Under the pieces are notes generated by a model. That model was not told the origin of the DNA. It did no database searches and saw nothing but the letters and a program-made list of their open reading frames with translations. Position numbers and translations under genes: made by a program. 64,000 bases of DNA from the NCBI GenBank assembly GCA_965261475.1, contig OZ253454.1, positions 1,488,001 through 1,552,000 on the forward strand, written 5' to 3'. Each line of letters starts with the position of its first letter. Positions within the stretch are counted from its first letter, which is position 1. Of the stretch, positions 44,303 to 53,824 are shown one piece after another. This DNA is from G965261475 sp965261475 [NCBI: bacterium] (GTDB lineage: Bacteria > SAR324 > XYD2-FULL-50-16).

Positions 44303-45574
44303 TTATAACTTACTACCAGTTTGTAATAATCCACTACCTTTAGACTCTGGTTTTTTAAAAGGCGTTGTAACAACTTCCGCATCTACAGGCGAGTCCGCGT
44401 AGGTTTTGGAAAGAGTTACTTGCACTTTTGTTCCAAGTTCTGTGTATTTTTTTGGTAAAAAGGCATAACCAATATTAGATTGTTGCTCTGGAGAATACCA
44501 AGCAGACGTAATGTATCCTGCAAGTTGACTATCAGCGTGCACGGGATAAAAATCAGCAGGATACCAAGTAATCTGTTTACCTCCCATTTTAACTCCGCAA
44601 AGTTTATGGGTTACTCCATCTGCTTTGATTTTTTTTAAGGCTTCTTTTCCGATAAAGTCCTCTTTATCAAAATGCACTTGCCAACCCAACCCAATTTCAA
44701 AAGGATTGATTTCTTGGTCCATATCTTGTCCCCAAGATAAAATACCAGCTTCAATTCTTCTGTGATGCCCTGGAGCAATAACTTTGAGATTGAATTCTTT
44801 ACCTGCGTCTAATACAGTATACCACATGTCTTCTGCGTATTTGTGCGCATCGTAAAGATAAATTTCATAGCCAGCTTCTGCAGAAAAACCAGTCCTACTA
44901 ATTACACATTTTCTTCCTTTGATTTTAGAATGCATCAATCCGTAATAAGGAATATCCATTTTACCGAATATTTTTTCCATCAAAAGAGTAGATTTTGGTC
45001 CTTGTATTTGGACAGGAGCTACATCAATCTCGTGTATTTCTACATCCATTTTCGCAAAGGTATTGACACCTTGTAGGTATATACCAATATCAGAGTCAGA
45101 AAGAGAAAACCAAAATTCATCGTCTGCTACTCTAAGTAATACAGGGTCGTTTAAAACTCCGCCGTACTGATTGCATAAAATAACATAACGACAAGAATTT
45201 GTTGCAATATCTTTGACTCTTCTTGTAATCACCATGTCTACAAACTTAGCTGCATCTGGTCCTTTGACTTGAATTTGTCTTTCTACAGCAACATTCCACA
45301 TAGTTACATGTTGTGTTAGATATTCGTATTCTTTCATCAAACCGCCATCCTCAGGTTTAATATAAGCCCTAGGATGATATATTCTGTTATAGACACTATG
45401 ACACCAGCATCCTTGCTCTTGAGACAGATGCCAGTAAGGTCCTTTACGAATTCTAGCGTCAATTAATATTCTAGATCCTTCCGCATTGATTCCTTCGCTT
45501 CCTTTATCTAGTCGGCTATCACCGCTTTGTACCAATTGCACAGGTACTCTTCTTTTTCTTAATAAGTCACTCAT
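44303..45574 (-). CDS. GcvT-like tetrahydrofolate-dependent aminomethyl/methyl transferase
   Basis: This 423-residue protein of the GcvT/DmdA/LigM superfamily transfers a one-carbon unit from an unknown donor to tetrahydrofolate. MWNVAVERQIQVKGPDAAKFVD, FWFSLSDSDI and TGFSAEAGYEIYL belong to the folate-binding domain, and GHHRRIEAGILSWGQDMDQ is a hallmark of one uncharacterised subgroup. A GCV_T_C barrel ends the protein (IGKEALKKI, GYITSAWYSPE). It lacks the N terminus of the DMSP demethylase DmdA, so I do not call it DmdA. It follows a metF-like gene by 6 bases and ends at a strong terminator, a self-contained two-gene unit. Confidence 0.85.
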   Translation of the reverse strand: MSDLLRKRRVPVQLVQSGDSRLDKGSEGINAEGSRILIDARIRKGPYWHLSQEQGCWCHSVYNRIYHPRAYIKPEDGGLMKEYEYLTQHVTMWNVAVERQIQVKGPDAAKFVDMVITRRVKDIATNSCRYVILCNQYGGVLNDPVLLRVADDEFWFSLSDSDIGIYLQGVNTFAKMDVEIHEIDVAPVQIQGPKSTLLMEKIFGKMDIPYYGLMHSKIKGRKCVISRTGFSAEAGYEIYLYDAHKYAEDMWYTVLDAGKEFNLKVIAPGHHRRIEAGILSWGQDMDQEINPFEIGLGWQVHFDKEDFIGKEALKKIKADGVTHKLCGVKMGGKQITWYPADFYPVHADSQLAGYITSAWYSPEQQSNIGYAFLPKKYTELGTKVQVTLSKTYADSPVDAEVVTTPFKKPESKGSGLLQTGSKL

Positions 45575-45580
45575 AATTAT

Positions 45581-46447
45581 TTATACTTGTTGTTTGAGTT
45601 TTGTTTGCCATTGCTGAAAATAGTCAATGGTTTTTTCTCCCGTACCAAAAGAAAACACATGCAAACCTTCCATTTCTGGGTAATCTTTTTGCAAGGTTTC
45701 AAGTAAAGGTAAAAAAAATTCTTCGTTATGGTATTTTGTTGCTAGCTGCAGCATATTTTTGTATTTATCTTTTATCATTTGTAGAGAGTTGCCTACGCCA
45801 CAATAAAGTGCGTATTTGATCAAAGAAACTATACCAACAATTCCTACTACTCCTAAGCGGATAGGTATTTTGATTTTGTATTGATGTAATTGTTTGAGCC
45901 ACTCCATTACAGGCTCCACAGTAAAGCAAAATTGTGTTAAGATATAAATTTCCATGCCGTTGGCAATAGCAAAGTTTTGTTTTTCTTTTAAAGCTTGCAG
46001 CAATTTTGTTGATGTTACTTGAGGATGTTTTTCTGGGTGTCCTGCTACTCCAATTCTTTTAAAATTATATTTAGTGAATAATCCTGTTTTTAGCAGATCC
46101 ATTGTAGAGTTTAGTTTGCCTATAGGTGGATTTGTGCCTCCTCCTAAAAGTAAAATTTCTGTAGTTGGGACAGCATTTTTGAGCATTGCTAGATGCTTTT
46201 CTAAATCTGCCTCGTCTTTTAAATTTCTAGCTGCTAGATGAGCAACTGGGATCAATCCTTGTTGGTGTAATCTTTTTGCAGGATTGACTACTTCTTTTTC
46301 AAAACTTTTTCCTTGGATATGAGGAAGATAAATTTTTAATCCTTTGGGGAATCTCGTGCATATTCTTTCAATGTTTTCGATCTCTTTAGCAGATACTTCT
46401 AATGTGTATCCTGTCATCCAGCAAATTAGTCGGTCTTTTTGTAGCAT
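45581..46447 (-). CDS. Methylenetetrahydrofolate reductase-like protein (MetF family)
   Basis: This 288-residue TIM-barrel protein is of the MetF type, which interconverts methylene- and methyl-tetrahydrofolate. VAHLAARN matches the HLTC/HLAA-type strand, LLLGGGTNPPIG the folate/flavin loop, RIGVAGHPEKHP the AGYPEGHP motif, and ITQFCF the ITQ segment. These are divergent from housekeeping MetF and match the forms that accompany GcvT-like demethylases. Paired with the next gene it would oxidise the methyl group loaded on tetrahydrofolate (inference). Confidence 0.85.
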   Translation of the reverse strand: MLQKDRLICWMTGYTLEVSAKEIENIERICTRFPKGLKIYLPHIQGKSFEKEVVNPAKRLHQQGLIPVAHLAARNLKDEADLEKHLAMLKNAVPTTEILLLGGGTNPPIGKLNSTMDLLKTGLFTKYNFKRIGVAGHPEKHPQVTSTKLLQALKEKQNFAIANGMEIYILTQFCFTVEPVMEWLKQLHQYKIKIPIRLGVVGIVGIVSLIKYALYCGVGNSLQMIKDKYKNMLQLATKYHNEEFFLPLLETLQKDYPEMEGLHVFSFGTGEKTIDYFQQWQTKLKQQV

Positions 46448-46790
46448 AGTTAAAAATTATTCATTGTTCTTTAAAAATTAGTCTCTAGACGCTTTTTAGT
46501 AATAGTCCGCAGCCCATGTATGACTTTAATTTTTATATAGTATTATCTATACAATACCCTATTATCTGATTATAATATCTAATTACTTTCAAAAGCAGTA
46601 AATTGCAAAATAAAAATATTGTCAATTAAAAATTTTTTGTTTTGTTTTTACTTTTTACCAATCTAAGCAAGAGCATTATAATGCAGGACTCTAATTGCTT
46701 TACAAAAATTAAGCAATTTTGTGGTTATAAAATCAAATTTTTTGTTGATTTGTATAACTATAAATAACTTAAAGATATAGTTATTATAAA
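46448..46790. other. 343-base intergenic region with AT-rich hairpins
   Basis: No gene was recognised. It should hold the promoter of the metF-like/gcvT-like unit. Three short inverted repeats are visible: ATAACTATA/TATAGTTAT (46754-46762 and 46776-46784), right behind the marC stop and possibly a weak terminator; AATTGCTT/AAGCAATT (46693-46700 and 46711-46718); and the 12-base palindrome gcattataatgc (46673-46684). None has the GC stem and T-run of a strong terminator. Confidence 0.5.
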
Positions 46791-47426
46791 TTAAATTGCT
46801 GAGACAAAACCAGCATCTTTAATACCACCAAAAATAAATTCTACAGCAAGGGCTACTAAGATGATGCCTAGTATTCTACTAATGGCTTGCATGCCGCTAA
46901 TTCCAAAGATTTTTTGAATTTGCTGTGATAAAAACATACAAATTAGTGTAATTACTAGCACAGCAAAAAGAGATAGCATGACAATAAATTGTGAAAGCAG
47001 GTTATTTGATTGGTCTGTTAGCAGTAAGATCATTGCTCCTAAAGAGCCAGGACCAGCAATAAGCGGAGTAGCTAAAGGAAAAATAGCAATATCTTTTTTG
47101 TTTAGAGCCTCTGCTTTTTCTTCTGGGGTGGTAGAAGTAGCTCCTGAGTAATTAGCAAAAACCAAATCAATACCTATTAGCAATAACAAAATTCCTCCTC
47201 CCGTTTTTAGCGATGCTAGAGAAATTCCTAGGCTATCTAGCAAAATTTTACCTAGTAAAGCAAATATTAAAAAAATTACATTAGAAGCAATAAAACACTT
47301 CCAAGCTATTTTGTATTTTGTATTTTTGCTTTCTCGTGTAGTGATAGCAACAAAAAGCATCCCTACATTTAATGGAGCGATAGTCGCGACGAAGGTAGTA
47401 AAACTAACTATAGCAATCTCTAACAT
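46791..47426 (-). CDS. MarC family integral membrane protein
   Basis: This 211-residue protein has six membrane segments. APLNVGMLFVAIT and the LATPLIAGPGSLGAMILL segment with the conserved G-P-G are MarC/YchE family features. The function of the family is not settled. It lies 21 bases downstream of tilS on the same strand. Confidence 0.87.
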   Translation of the reverse strand: MLEIAIVSFTTFVATIAPLNVGMLFVAITTRESKNTKYKIAWKCFIASNVIFLIFALLGKILLDSLGISLASLKTGGGILLLLIGIDLVFANYSGATSTTPEEKAEALNKKDIAIFPLATPLIAGPGSLGAMILLLTDQSNNLLSQFIVMLSLFAVLVITLICMFLSQQIQKIFGISGMQAISRILGIILVALAVEFIFGGIKDAGFVSAI

Positions 47427-47447
47427 TTTTTTTATTCTAAATTTTTT

Positions 47448-48443
47448 TCAAAGTATATTTTTATTTTTTAAAAACAATTTTTTTTCTTTACCGCAAACAA
47501 TATAGTTTGTACCTATCTGCAACCTCCAATTTCCTTTGTTTTGCATAACTAACTGATAAGTATTATTTATTTGTACACGGAGTAATTTGTGTACTCCATT
47601 TGCAAGAAAAAAATCGTGCAGCAGTCTTTTAGCAAATAACATTGGCAGAGATTGGATTTCCTTAAAAGTTAATTTTGTTTTTTTTGTTACACTTAACGTC
47701 TGATTTTGATAAATTGTCTTTAAATTTCCAGCTTCTTTGTGTAAATTCAGCATTTTTTGTAAAAAACTCTCGCTGGTTTCTCCTTCTTTAAGAAAAGTAT
47801 TTTTCATTTTTGGAATAATTTGATGTCGGATATAATTTCTAGTGTAGTTTATCGCCAAGTTACTTGTATCTTCTATCCAAGTTTGACCTATGTTTTGCAG
47901 ATAATTTTGTATTTCTGTTTTAGAGGTATATAGTAAGGGGCGAAGCAAATAATCTTGTACAGGAAGCATACTGACTAAATCAAATAAGCTAGTCCCTCTT
48001 AACAATTTCCAAATTTGCGTTTCTGCTAGATCGTCTAAATGATGCCCTAGCACTACAAAGTCTAAGCCCTCTATATTTTTTAACTCATTTAGTTCTTGAT
48101 ACCGCCATTTTCTTGATTTTTCTTGGACAGCTGGCTTTTGAATATTGGTATTTTTAAAAAAACGATAGCCTGCTCCCCATTTTTTAGCTAAGTTTCTCAC
48201 AAATAATTCTTCTTTGTCACTATTCTGTCTTAAACCATGATGAAAATATACTAGCACTATTTTTATTTTTTGCTTTTTTTGAATATCGAAAAATACTCTT
48301 GCCAAAGCTACAGAATCGCTTCCACCGCTTACGCTAATTAAATAGCTTTTTCCCGCCATCAAACAATTTTTTTGAGTTAAAAAATCAAAAATTTTCCAAC
48401 TAAAAGAGTGGATTTTATTAGAATTATTGCATAATCTATTCAT
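47448..48443 (-). CDS. tilS: tRNA(Ile)-lysidine synthase
   Basis: TilS changes C34 of the CAU-anticodon tRNA(Ile) to lysidine so that it reads AUA, a codon that must be abundant in such an AT-rich genome. The PP-loop motif is VSGGSDSVAL, followed by FHHGLRQNSDKEE and VLGHHLDDLAETQIWKLLRGTSL. The 331-residue form has a short C-terminal region. The ATG at 48443 is preferred to a TTG six codons upstream. It overlaps the permease gene by 8 bases. Confidence 0.95.
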   Translation of the reverse strand: MNRLCNNSNKIHSFSWKIFDFLTQKNCLMAGKSYLISVSGGSDSVALARVFFDIQKKQKIKIVLVYFHHGLRQNSDKEELFVRNLAKKWGAGYRFFKNTNIQKPAVQEKSRKWRYQELNELKNIEGLDFVVLGHHLDDLAETQIWKLLRGTSLFDLVSMLPVQDYLLRPLLYTSKTEIQNYLQNIGQTWIEDTSNLAINYTRNYIRHQIIPKMKNTFLKEGETSESFLQKMLNLHKEAGNLKTIYQNQTLSVTKKTKLTFKEIQSLPMLFAKRLLHDFFLANGVHKLLRVQINNTYQLVMQNKGNWRLQIGTNYIVCGKEKKLFLKNKNIL

Positions 48444-49254
48444 AGTTGTTTTGGCTAGCAAAATTTAATTTATTAGCGCAGTAGTTGCATAGCAATACTA
48501 AGGTGCAAAGAGCTAATCCTGGGTAAAAAACCAATTCTATTTTTAATTCGTAGTAAGCTCGGTTTTCAAAAAGCATTCTCCCTAAACTAGGTGTTGGCTG
48601 CTGTATGCCTAGTCCTAGATAACTCAATCCTGCTTCCATTAGCAGTGCAATTCCCCATTGAATGCTAAATTGTATCATCCAAGTGTTATATAATTGTGGC
48701 AGAATGTGCAAGCGGTAAATATTCCATTTACTATTTCCAATGCTGAGAGAAAATATACTATACTCTTTTGCTAAAATTCGACTAGATATATTTTGCGTAA
48801 GGTAATAAAAGATTGGTATATTAAATAAGCTAATTGCTATTAGAGATGTCCAACTTGCACTATAAAAAGTGTAAATCAGGATAGCTGTTAAAATTATAGG
48901 TGTAGCAAGAAGTATTTTATTGATTTCTACTAAGAGGTATTTTGCAGGTTTGACGCTGATAGTTAAAAAAGCACATAAAGTGCCAATCAAGCTACCTGTT
49001 ATTAAAGCAAGGCTTGCAAAGGCAATACTATTTCTTGTGCCTATAAGTAGCAAAGAAAAAAAATCTCTCCCTAGTTGGTCTGTTCCTAGCCAGTGTTTTT
49101 TGCTAGCTCCTAAAAATCTATTGCTCAGATCCATTGTGTATGAGTCTTCTAAGATAAAAAAAGAAAAAACTAGCGCTCCTAATATCATTGCTATTGCTAT
49201 CAACAAAAAGGCGTAAGACAGAAATTTGTTACGAGCGACTAATGAGAAAAACAT
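48436..49254 (-). CDS. ABC transporter permease, DppC/OppC type
   Basis: This 272-residue inner-membrane permease is of the peptide/nickel importer class. An N-terminal helix precedes LGTDQLGRDFFSLLLIGTRNSI, the conserved DppC segment, and further helices lead to GLSYLGLGIQQPTPSLGRML, a DppC signature. The EAA-type loop is degenerate. No DppB, ATPase or binding protein gene is next to it, so its partners must lie elsewhere or be lost. It is fused by overlap to tilS, which suggests a rearranged operon. Confidence 0.85.
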   Translation of the reverse strand: MFFSLVARNKFLSYAFLLIAIAMILGALVFSFFILEDSYTMDLSNRFLGASKKHWLGTDQLGRDFFSLLLIGTRNSIAFASLALITGSLIGTLCAFLTISVKPAKYLLVEINKILLATPIILTAILIYTFYSASWTSLIAISLFNIPIFYYLTQNISSRILAKEYSIFSLSIGNSKWNIYRLHILPQLYNTWMIQFSIQWGIALLMEAGLSYLGLGIQQPTPSLGRMLFENRAYYELKIELVFYPGLALCTLVLLCNYCANKLNFASQNNYE

Positions 49255-49393
49255 TGCTTTTTTTCCTGATAATTCATAACCTATTTTAAGTAAAACTTAT
49301 CTTAATTATTCACAATCAATTTTTCAAGAAAAGAAATAAGAACTAAGTAATATATCTTTTATTTTTGAGAATTTTGTTTAAATCAAAGTTTTT

Positions 49394-51766
49394 ATGCCAA
49401 AAAAAACACTATATCATTATTTTTTTTTATTTACTGGAGGTTTTTTTTTCGTTTTTTCTTCTTTTTTATTTTTCGTTGTGACGCAACTTCCCAAAATTGA
49501 TAATCTAGGAGATTATAAATTTGAACTTCCTACCAAAATTTTTGATAGAAATAATGAGCTCATAGATGAGTTTTATATTCAAAAACGAATATTGCTAACT
49601 AAAGAGCAAATCCCAGAAAAATTAAAACAAGCATTTGTTGCTATAGAAGATAACAATTTTTATACACATTTTGGTGTAGATTTTAGGAGAATTATTGCTG
49701 CTTTTATTATAGATGTTAAGAATTTATCTTTTGTACAAGGTGCAAGCACGATCACGCAGCAGACTGCTAAGCTTTTTTTACTACAACCTGATAGAAAAAT
49801 TATCCGTAAAATCAAAGAAATTTTACTTGCTTTCCAAATGGAAAAAAAATTTAGCAAAGATGAAATTTTTACTCTTTATCTCAACAAAGCTTATATGGGC
49901 AATGGTGCTTATGGGGCTGCCGCTGCTTCTCAGGTTTATTTTTCTAAGAAGATCTCTGAGTTAGACATTACAGAATATGCTATGCTAGCAGCATTAGTGA
50001 AGGCGCCTTCTCGTCTTGCTCCTACTAACAATATTAAGCTTGCGACTGATAGAAAAAATTTGGTTTTAAAACAAATGGCAAGGTTAAAATTTATTAGCCC
50101 TCAAGAATTACAGGTAGAATTAGCAAAAGAGATTAAACTTAATTTAAGCATTTTAGACAATAAGAATGCGGCTTCTTATTTTGTGGAGGAGATAAGAAAA
50201 AAATTAAGAGGCTTGGGATTAAAAGAGGTTTATAAATCAGGTCTCAATATTTATACTACTATGGACACCAGTCTACAAACCACTGCTCATAATGTGTTAA
50301 AACAAGGTTTACTAGATCTTGATAAAAGACACGGCTACAAAGGACCTATAGATTCTGTACTAGATGATCAAGGAGAACTAGATTTAGTCAAACTACAGGA
50401 ATTAAAACTTTTTAACAGATACTATCAATTAGATCGTATTGCCAAAGCCTACATAGAAAAAATACAGAAAAATGAATTATATTTAAATTTAGGAGATATT
50501 AAAGGAGTTATATCTCTAGAGCCAAATACTAGATGGGCTATTGAGTGGGCAAGTGATAAAATAGTCAACAAATATAATTGGTTAACTGATTTTCGTACGG
50601 TTTTTAAAAAAGGAGATGTATTGCTAGTAGAAGTAGAGTCTCAAATTCTAGATTCTGAACTCTACAAACTAAATTTGTATCAAGAGCCTATCAACAACGG
50701 AGGGATTATTGCACTAAATCCCAGAACAGGGGAAGTGCTAGCTATGGCGGGCGGGCATAACTTTGAAGACAGTGAGTTCAATAGAACTATCCAAAGCAAA
50801 AGACAACCAGGGTCTGCTTTTAAACCCATTGTTTATGCAGCTGCCGTTGATAACGGTTATCTTACTACTTCTATTTTGGAGGATACTCCTGTTATTTTTA
50901 ATAGCTTGAAACAAAAATTTACTTGGTTTCCTAAAAATTATAGTGGAAATTTTTCTGGTAATGTTACTCTTAGAGAATCTCTTTATAAAAGTAAAAATGT
51001 ACCTACAGTCAAACTAGGGATAGACCTAGGGGCTAAAAATATTATTAAATATGCTAAAAAATTTAATATCAAATCTTCTTTGCCTAATGATCCTTCTATT
51101 AGTCTAGGTACTGCGTCTTTAACTTTGCTAGAGCTAACTAACGCTTATAGTGTTTTTGCTACCAACGGTAAACAAGCTGAGCCTTATATGATTGCCAAAA
51201 TTTTAGATAGAGATAAAAAAATGATCTATGAGAGGGCAATAAAAAAATCTAAACAGGTGATTCCTGCTAGCACTGCCTATATTATTACTAGTATTTTAAA
51301 AGATGTTTTTACTTTTGGCACTGCAAGAAAAATTAACGACTTCAAACAACCTATAGCAGGAAAAACAGGTACTACTAATAATAATACAGATGCTTGGTTT
51401 ATAGGCTATACTCCTGATATTATTGTTGGTGTCTATGTAGGCAATGATCGTCCTGCTTTTTCTTTGGGCTTACTAGAAACTGGCTCTACTGCAGCCGCAC
51501 CTATTTGGAGAGATTTTATGTTAGTAGCACTTAAAAAATTACCAGTCAGAGATTTTATACAGCCTAAAAGTGTCGAAAAAGTAAAAATTGTGAAAGAAAC
51601 AGGCTTGTTGGATTGTAGTACAAACGACAAAGATTCAGGTTATTACGAATATTTTAGAATCACTACTGCTCCTACGAATTGCGATGTCAATATTTTTGAC
51701 ACTATCAAAAATATTGATCCTGACCGACAAGATAGCGGACTAAAGAAAGAAAACTTCGATCTATAA
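49394..51766 (+). CDS. mrcA: Penicillin-binding protein 1A (bifunctional)
   Basis: This 790-residue class A PBP polymerises and cross-links peptidoglycan. It has a short cytoplasmic N terminus and one membrane anchor (about 10-30). The GT51 glycosyltransferase has EDNNFYTHFGVD with the catalytic glutamate, QGASTITQQTAK and the RKIKEILLA segment. The OB-like insert and transpeptidase domain have RQPGSAFKP (SxxK serine), SKN and KTGTT. The length and order fit PBP1a. The GTG of aroC begins 6 bases after its stop. Confidence 0.96.
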   Translation: MPKKTLYHYFFLFTGGFFFVFSSFLFFVVTQLPKIDNLGDYKFELPTKIFDRNNELIDEFYIQKRILLTKEQIPEKLKQAFVAIEDNNFYTHFGVDFRRIIAAFIIDVKNLSFVQGASTITQQTAKLFLLQPDRKIIRKIKEILLAFQMEKKFSKDEIFTLYLNKAYMGNGAYGAAAASQVYFSKKISELDITEYAMLAALVKAPSRLAPTNNIKLATDRKNLVLKQMARLKFISPQELQVELAKEIKLNLSILDNKNAASYFVEEIRKKLRGLGLKEVYKSGLNIYTTMDTSLQTTAHNVLKQGLLDLDKRHGYKGPIDSVLDDQGELDLVKLQELKLFNRYYQLDRIAKAYIEKIQKNELYLNLGDIKGVISLEPNTRWAIEWASDKIVNKYNWLTDFRTVFKKGDVLLVEVESQILDSELYKLNLYQEPINNGGIIALNPRTGEVLAMAGGHNFEDSEFNRTIQSKRQPGSAFKPIVYAAAVDNGYLTTSILEDTPVIFNSLKQKFTWFPKNYSGNFSGNVTLRESLYKSKNVPTVKLGIDLGAKNIIKYAKKFNIKSSLPNDPSISLGTASLTLLELTNAYSVFATNGKQAEPYMIAKILDRDKKMIYERAIKKSKQVIPASTAYIITSILKDVFTFGTARKINDFKQPIAGKTGTTNNNTDAWFIGYTPDIIVGVYVGNDRPAFSLGLLETGSTAAAPIWRDFMLVALKKLPVRDFIQPKSVEKVKIVKETGLLDCSTNDKDSGYYEYFRITTAPTNCDVNIFDTIKNIDPDRQDSGLKKENFDL

Positions 51767-51771
51767 GTATT

Positions 51772-52896
51772 GTGTCTAATATATTCGGAAAAAATTTTCG
51801 TATTTCTACTTTCGGAGAAAGTCATAGTAGTGGTTTAGGGGTAATTATTGATGGTTGCCCCGCAGGCTTGAAGATCAAAGAAGATTTTATTCAAAAAGAA
51901 TTGGATAGAAGAAGACCGGGTCAAAGCAAAATTACTACCTCTCGTCAAGAAACAGATAAATTAGAAATACTCTCAGGCATAATGGACGGAGTCACCCTCG
52001 GCACTCCCATTGGAATTATTTTTAAAAATGAAGACGCTCGTCCCAAAGCCTATAACAAATTGAAGGGTTTGTTTCGTCCTAGCCACGCAGATTATACTTA
52101 TCAAATGAGATACGGAGTAAGAGATTGGAGAGGAGGAGGCAGGGCGAGTAATAGAGAATCTGTCGCGAGAGTTGCTGCGGGAGCGATTGCTAAAAAATTG
52201 ATCTACGAGCTTTGTGGTGTAGAATCTTTGGCTTGGGTTTCTGCTATAGGCAACATAAAGGCTACAAATATTGATTATAAAAAAATTACAGCATTAGAAA
52301 TAGAAAGCAATAATGTGCGCTGTCCAAGCAAAGAAGCCGCCTTGCAAATGGAAGCAGAAATTAAAAAAATTAAACAAGAGGGTGATAGTTTAGGAGGAAA
52401 AATTGATTTTCGTATTACCAATTTAATTGCTGGTGTGGGAGCACCTATTTTTAAAAAATTACAGGTAGATATTGCTCAAGCGGTACTTTCTATTGGTGCT
52501 TGCAGGTCTTTTGAGATTGGCTTGGGTGTCAAAACTTGCACTAAAAAAGGCTCACAACACAATGATGCTATAGTGCTAGAAAACAATACTCCCAAAACTA
52601 TTACCAACAATGCAGGAGGTATAGTGGGGGGAATTAGTAATGGAGAAACCATCTACGGCAGTGTCACTTTTAAACCTACTGCGACTATCGCTAAGAAACA
52701 AGCAACGCTGAATACGAATTTTGAGCCGATCTTTTTTAAAGCGCAAGGTAGGCATGATCCTTGTGTGCTTCCTAGAGCTGTAGTAATTGTAGAATCTATG
52801 CTAAATCTTGTGCTAGCAGACCAACTAATTAGCTATTGTTTTGCAGATATTCGTAGATTAAAAAAGGTCTTTCAGGTCAATGATACAAACCTTTGA
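51772..52896 (+). CDS. aroC: Chorismate synthase
   Basis: AroC forms chorismate from EPSP, the branch point of aromatic amino acid, folate and quinone synthesis, and needs reduced FMN. The 374-residue protein has the three signatures: GESHSSGLGVIIDGCPAGL, the RYGVRDWRGGGRASNRESVARVA run, and the C-terminal RHDPCVLPRAV. The start is GTG (MSNIFGKNFRISTFGES). It follows the PBP1a gene by 5 bases, and the two may be co-transcribed. Confidence 0.97.
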   Translation: MSNIFGKNFRISTFGESHSSGLGVIIDGCPAGLKIKEDFIQKELDRRRPGQSKITTSRQETDKLEILSGIMDGVTLGTPIGIIFKNEDARPKAYNKLKGLFRPSHADYTYQMRYGVRDWRGGGRASNRESVARVAAGAIAKKLIYELCGVESLAWVSAIGNIKATNIDYKKITALEIESNNVRCPSKEAALQMEAEIKKIKQEGDSLGGKIDFRITNLIAGVGAPIFKKLQVDIAQAVLSIGACRSFEIGLGVKTCTKKGSQHNDAIVLENNTPKTITNNAGGIVGGISNGETIYGSVTFKPTATIAKKQATLNTNFEPIFFKAQGRHDPCVLPRAVVIVESMLNLVLADQLISYCFADIRRLKKVFQVNDTNL

Positions 52897-52921
52897 GCTC
52901 AACAAAGCATGTATTCGCAAC

Positions 52922-53824
52922 TTAATATATTAATTTAAATTTTTCAGGCGCTATTGTCTTGATTGTTTCACAAAATCCTAGAGCTCTTAAGTTTTTTATT
53001 AGCTGTTTTTGTTTTGTTATAGGCAAAGGGAAGTATGGCAAACGAAAGACTGGTTGACATAAACCCATCATAGCCAGCAAGGTGTTTGTAGCTATAGGAT
53101 TGGGCTCACAAAATAAATTTTTTATTAGAGGAAGGCATTTTTGAAAAAGATTATGATTATTGTCGTCCATCAATGTACGGAATAATTTTGGAATTATATT
53201 TGCTGCTACTGAAATTACTCCGTGAGCACCGCATTGATGTTTAGCATCAAACGCTTGGTCGTCGTTCCCAGACCAGCAAGCAATGCCTTGTGCTTCATAT
53301 AATTTTATTCTTTTGTTGCCTGTACATTCTTTAACACCTACAAAATTGGTGTGTTTAGATATTTCTGTGATAGTGTCAGGCTCTATATCTTGCGCTGTTC
53401 TAGAAGGAACATTATAAATGACACAAGGTGCAAGATCTAATAGCAATAAAAAATGTTTCAATAACCCTAATTTGCTAGTTTTTCCGTAGTATGGATTAAG
53501 TTGTAAGCAAGCGTGAGTACCAATCTCTATAGCTTCTTTTGTAGCCTGCAGAGCTTCTTTAGTGCAATTGCTTCCAGTATTTCCAATGACTGTAATTTTT
53601 TTGCCAAAATTGACTAGGGTATGACGTAGCAAAGAGAGATTTTCTGTCCAATTCATCAAATGCCCTTCACCTGTAGTTCCGCAAACGATCAATCCCTCTA
53701 CTCTAGCATCAATCTGTCTTTGTACTAATTTATCATAGCTATCAAAATCTATATCTCCGCTTTGCTGATAAGGAGTTTTGATAGCGGTCATCAAAGAATA
53801 TTGTTTAAAATTTATTTTTTTCAT
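52922..53824 (-). CDS. dapA: Dihydrodipicolinate synthase, plant-type
   Basis: DapA condenses pyruvate with aspartate semialdehyde in lysine and diaminopimelate synthesis. The 300-residue TIM barrel has VCGTTGEGHLM for carboxylate binding, the catalytic tyrosine in IYNVPSRT and the Schiff-base lysine in GVKECTGN. TAIKTPY at the start, VIGNTGSNCTKEA, NPYYGKTS and WSGNDDQ match plant chloroplast DHDPS closely as I remember it and differ from the E. coli form. DapA enzymes of the plant type are usually strongly inhibited by lysine. Confidence 0.93.
   Translation of the reverse strand: MKKINFKQYSLMTAIKTPYQQSGDIDFDSYDKLVQRQIDARVEGLIVCGTTGEGHLMNWTENLSLLRHTLVNFGKKITVIGNTGSNCTKEALQATKEAIEIGTHACLQLNPYYGKTSKLGLLKHFLLLLDLAPCVIYNVPSRTAQDIEPDTITEISKHTNFVGVKECTGNKRIKLYEAQGIACWSGNDDQAFDAKHQCGAHGVISVAANIIPKLFRTLMDDNNHNLFQKCLPLIKNLFCEPNPIATNTLLAMMGLCQPVFRLPYFPLPITKQKQLIKNLRALGFCETIKTIAPEKFKLIY

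Noticed and set aside
44303-45574. Calling the GcvT-like gene dmdA (DMSP demethylase)
   Set aside because: The N terminus and the GHHRRIEAGILSWGQ block differ from DmdA as I know it, so only the superfamily is supported.
46673-46684. 12-base palindrome gcattataatgc as an operator
   Set aside because: It is too short and AT-rich to stand out, has no second copy seen, and no neighbouring regulator gene.
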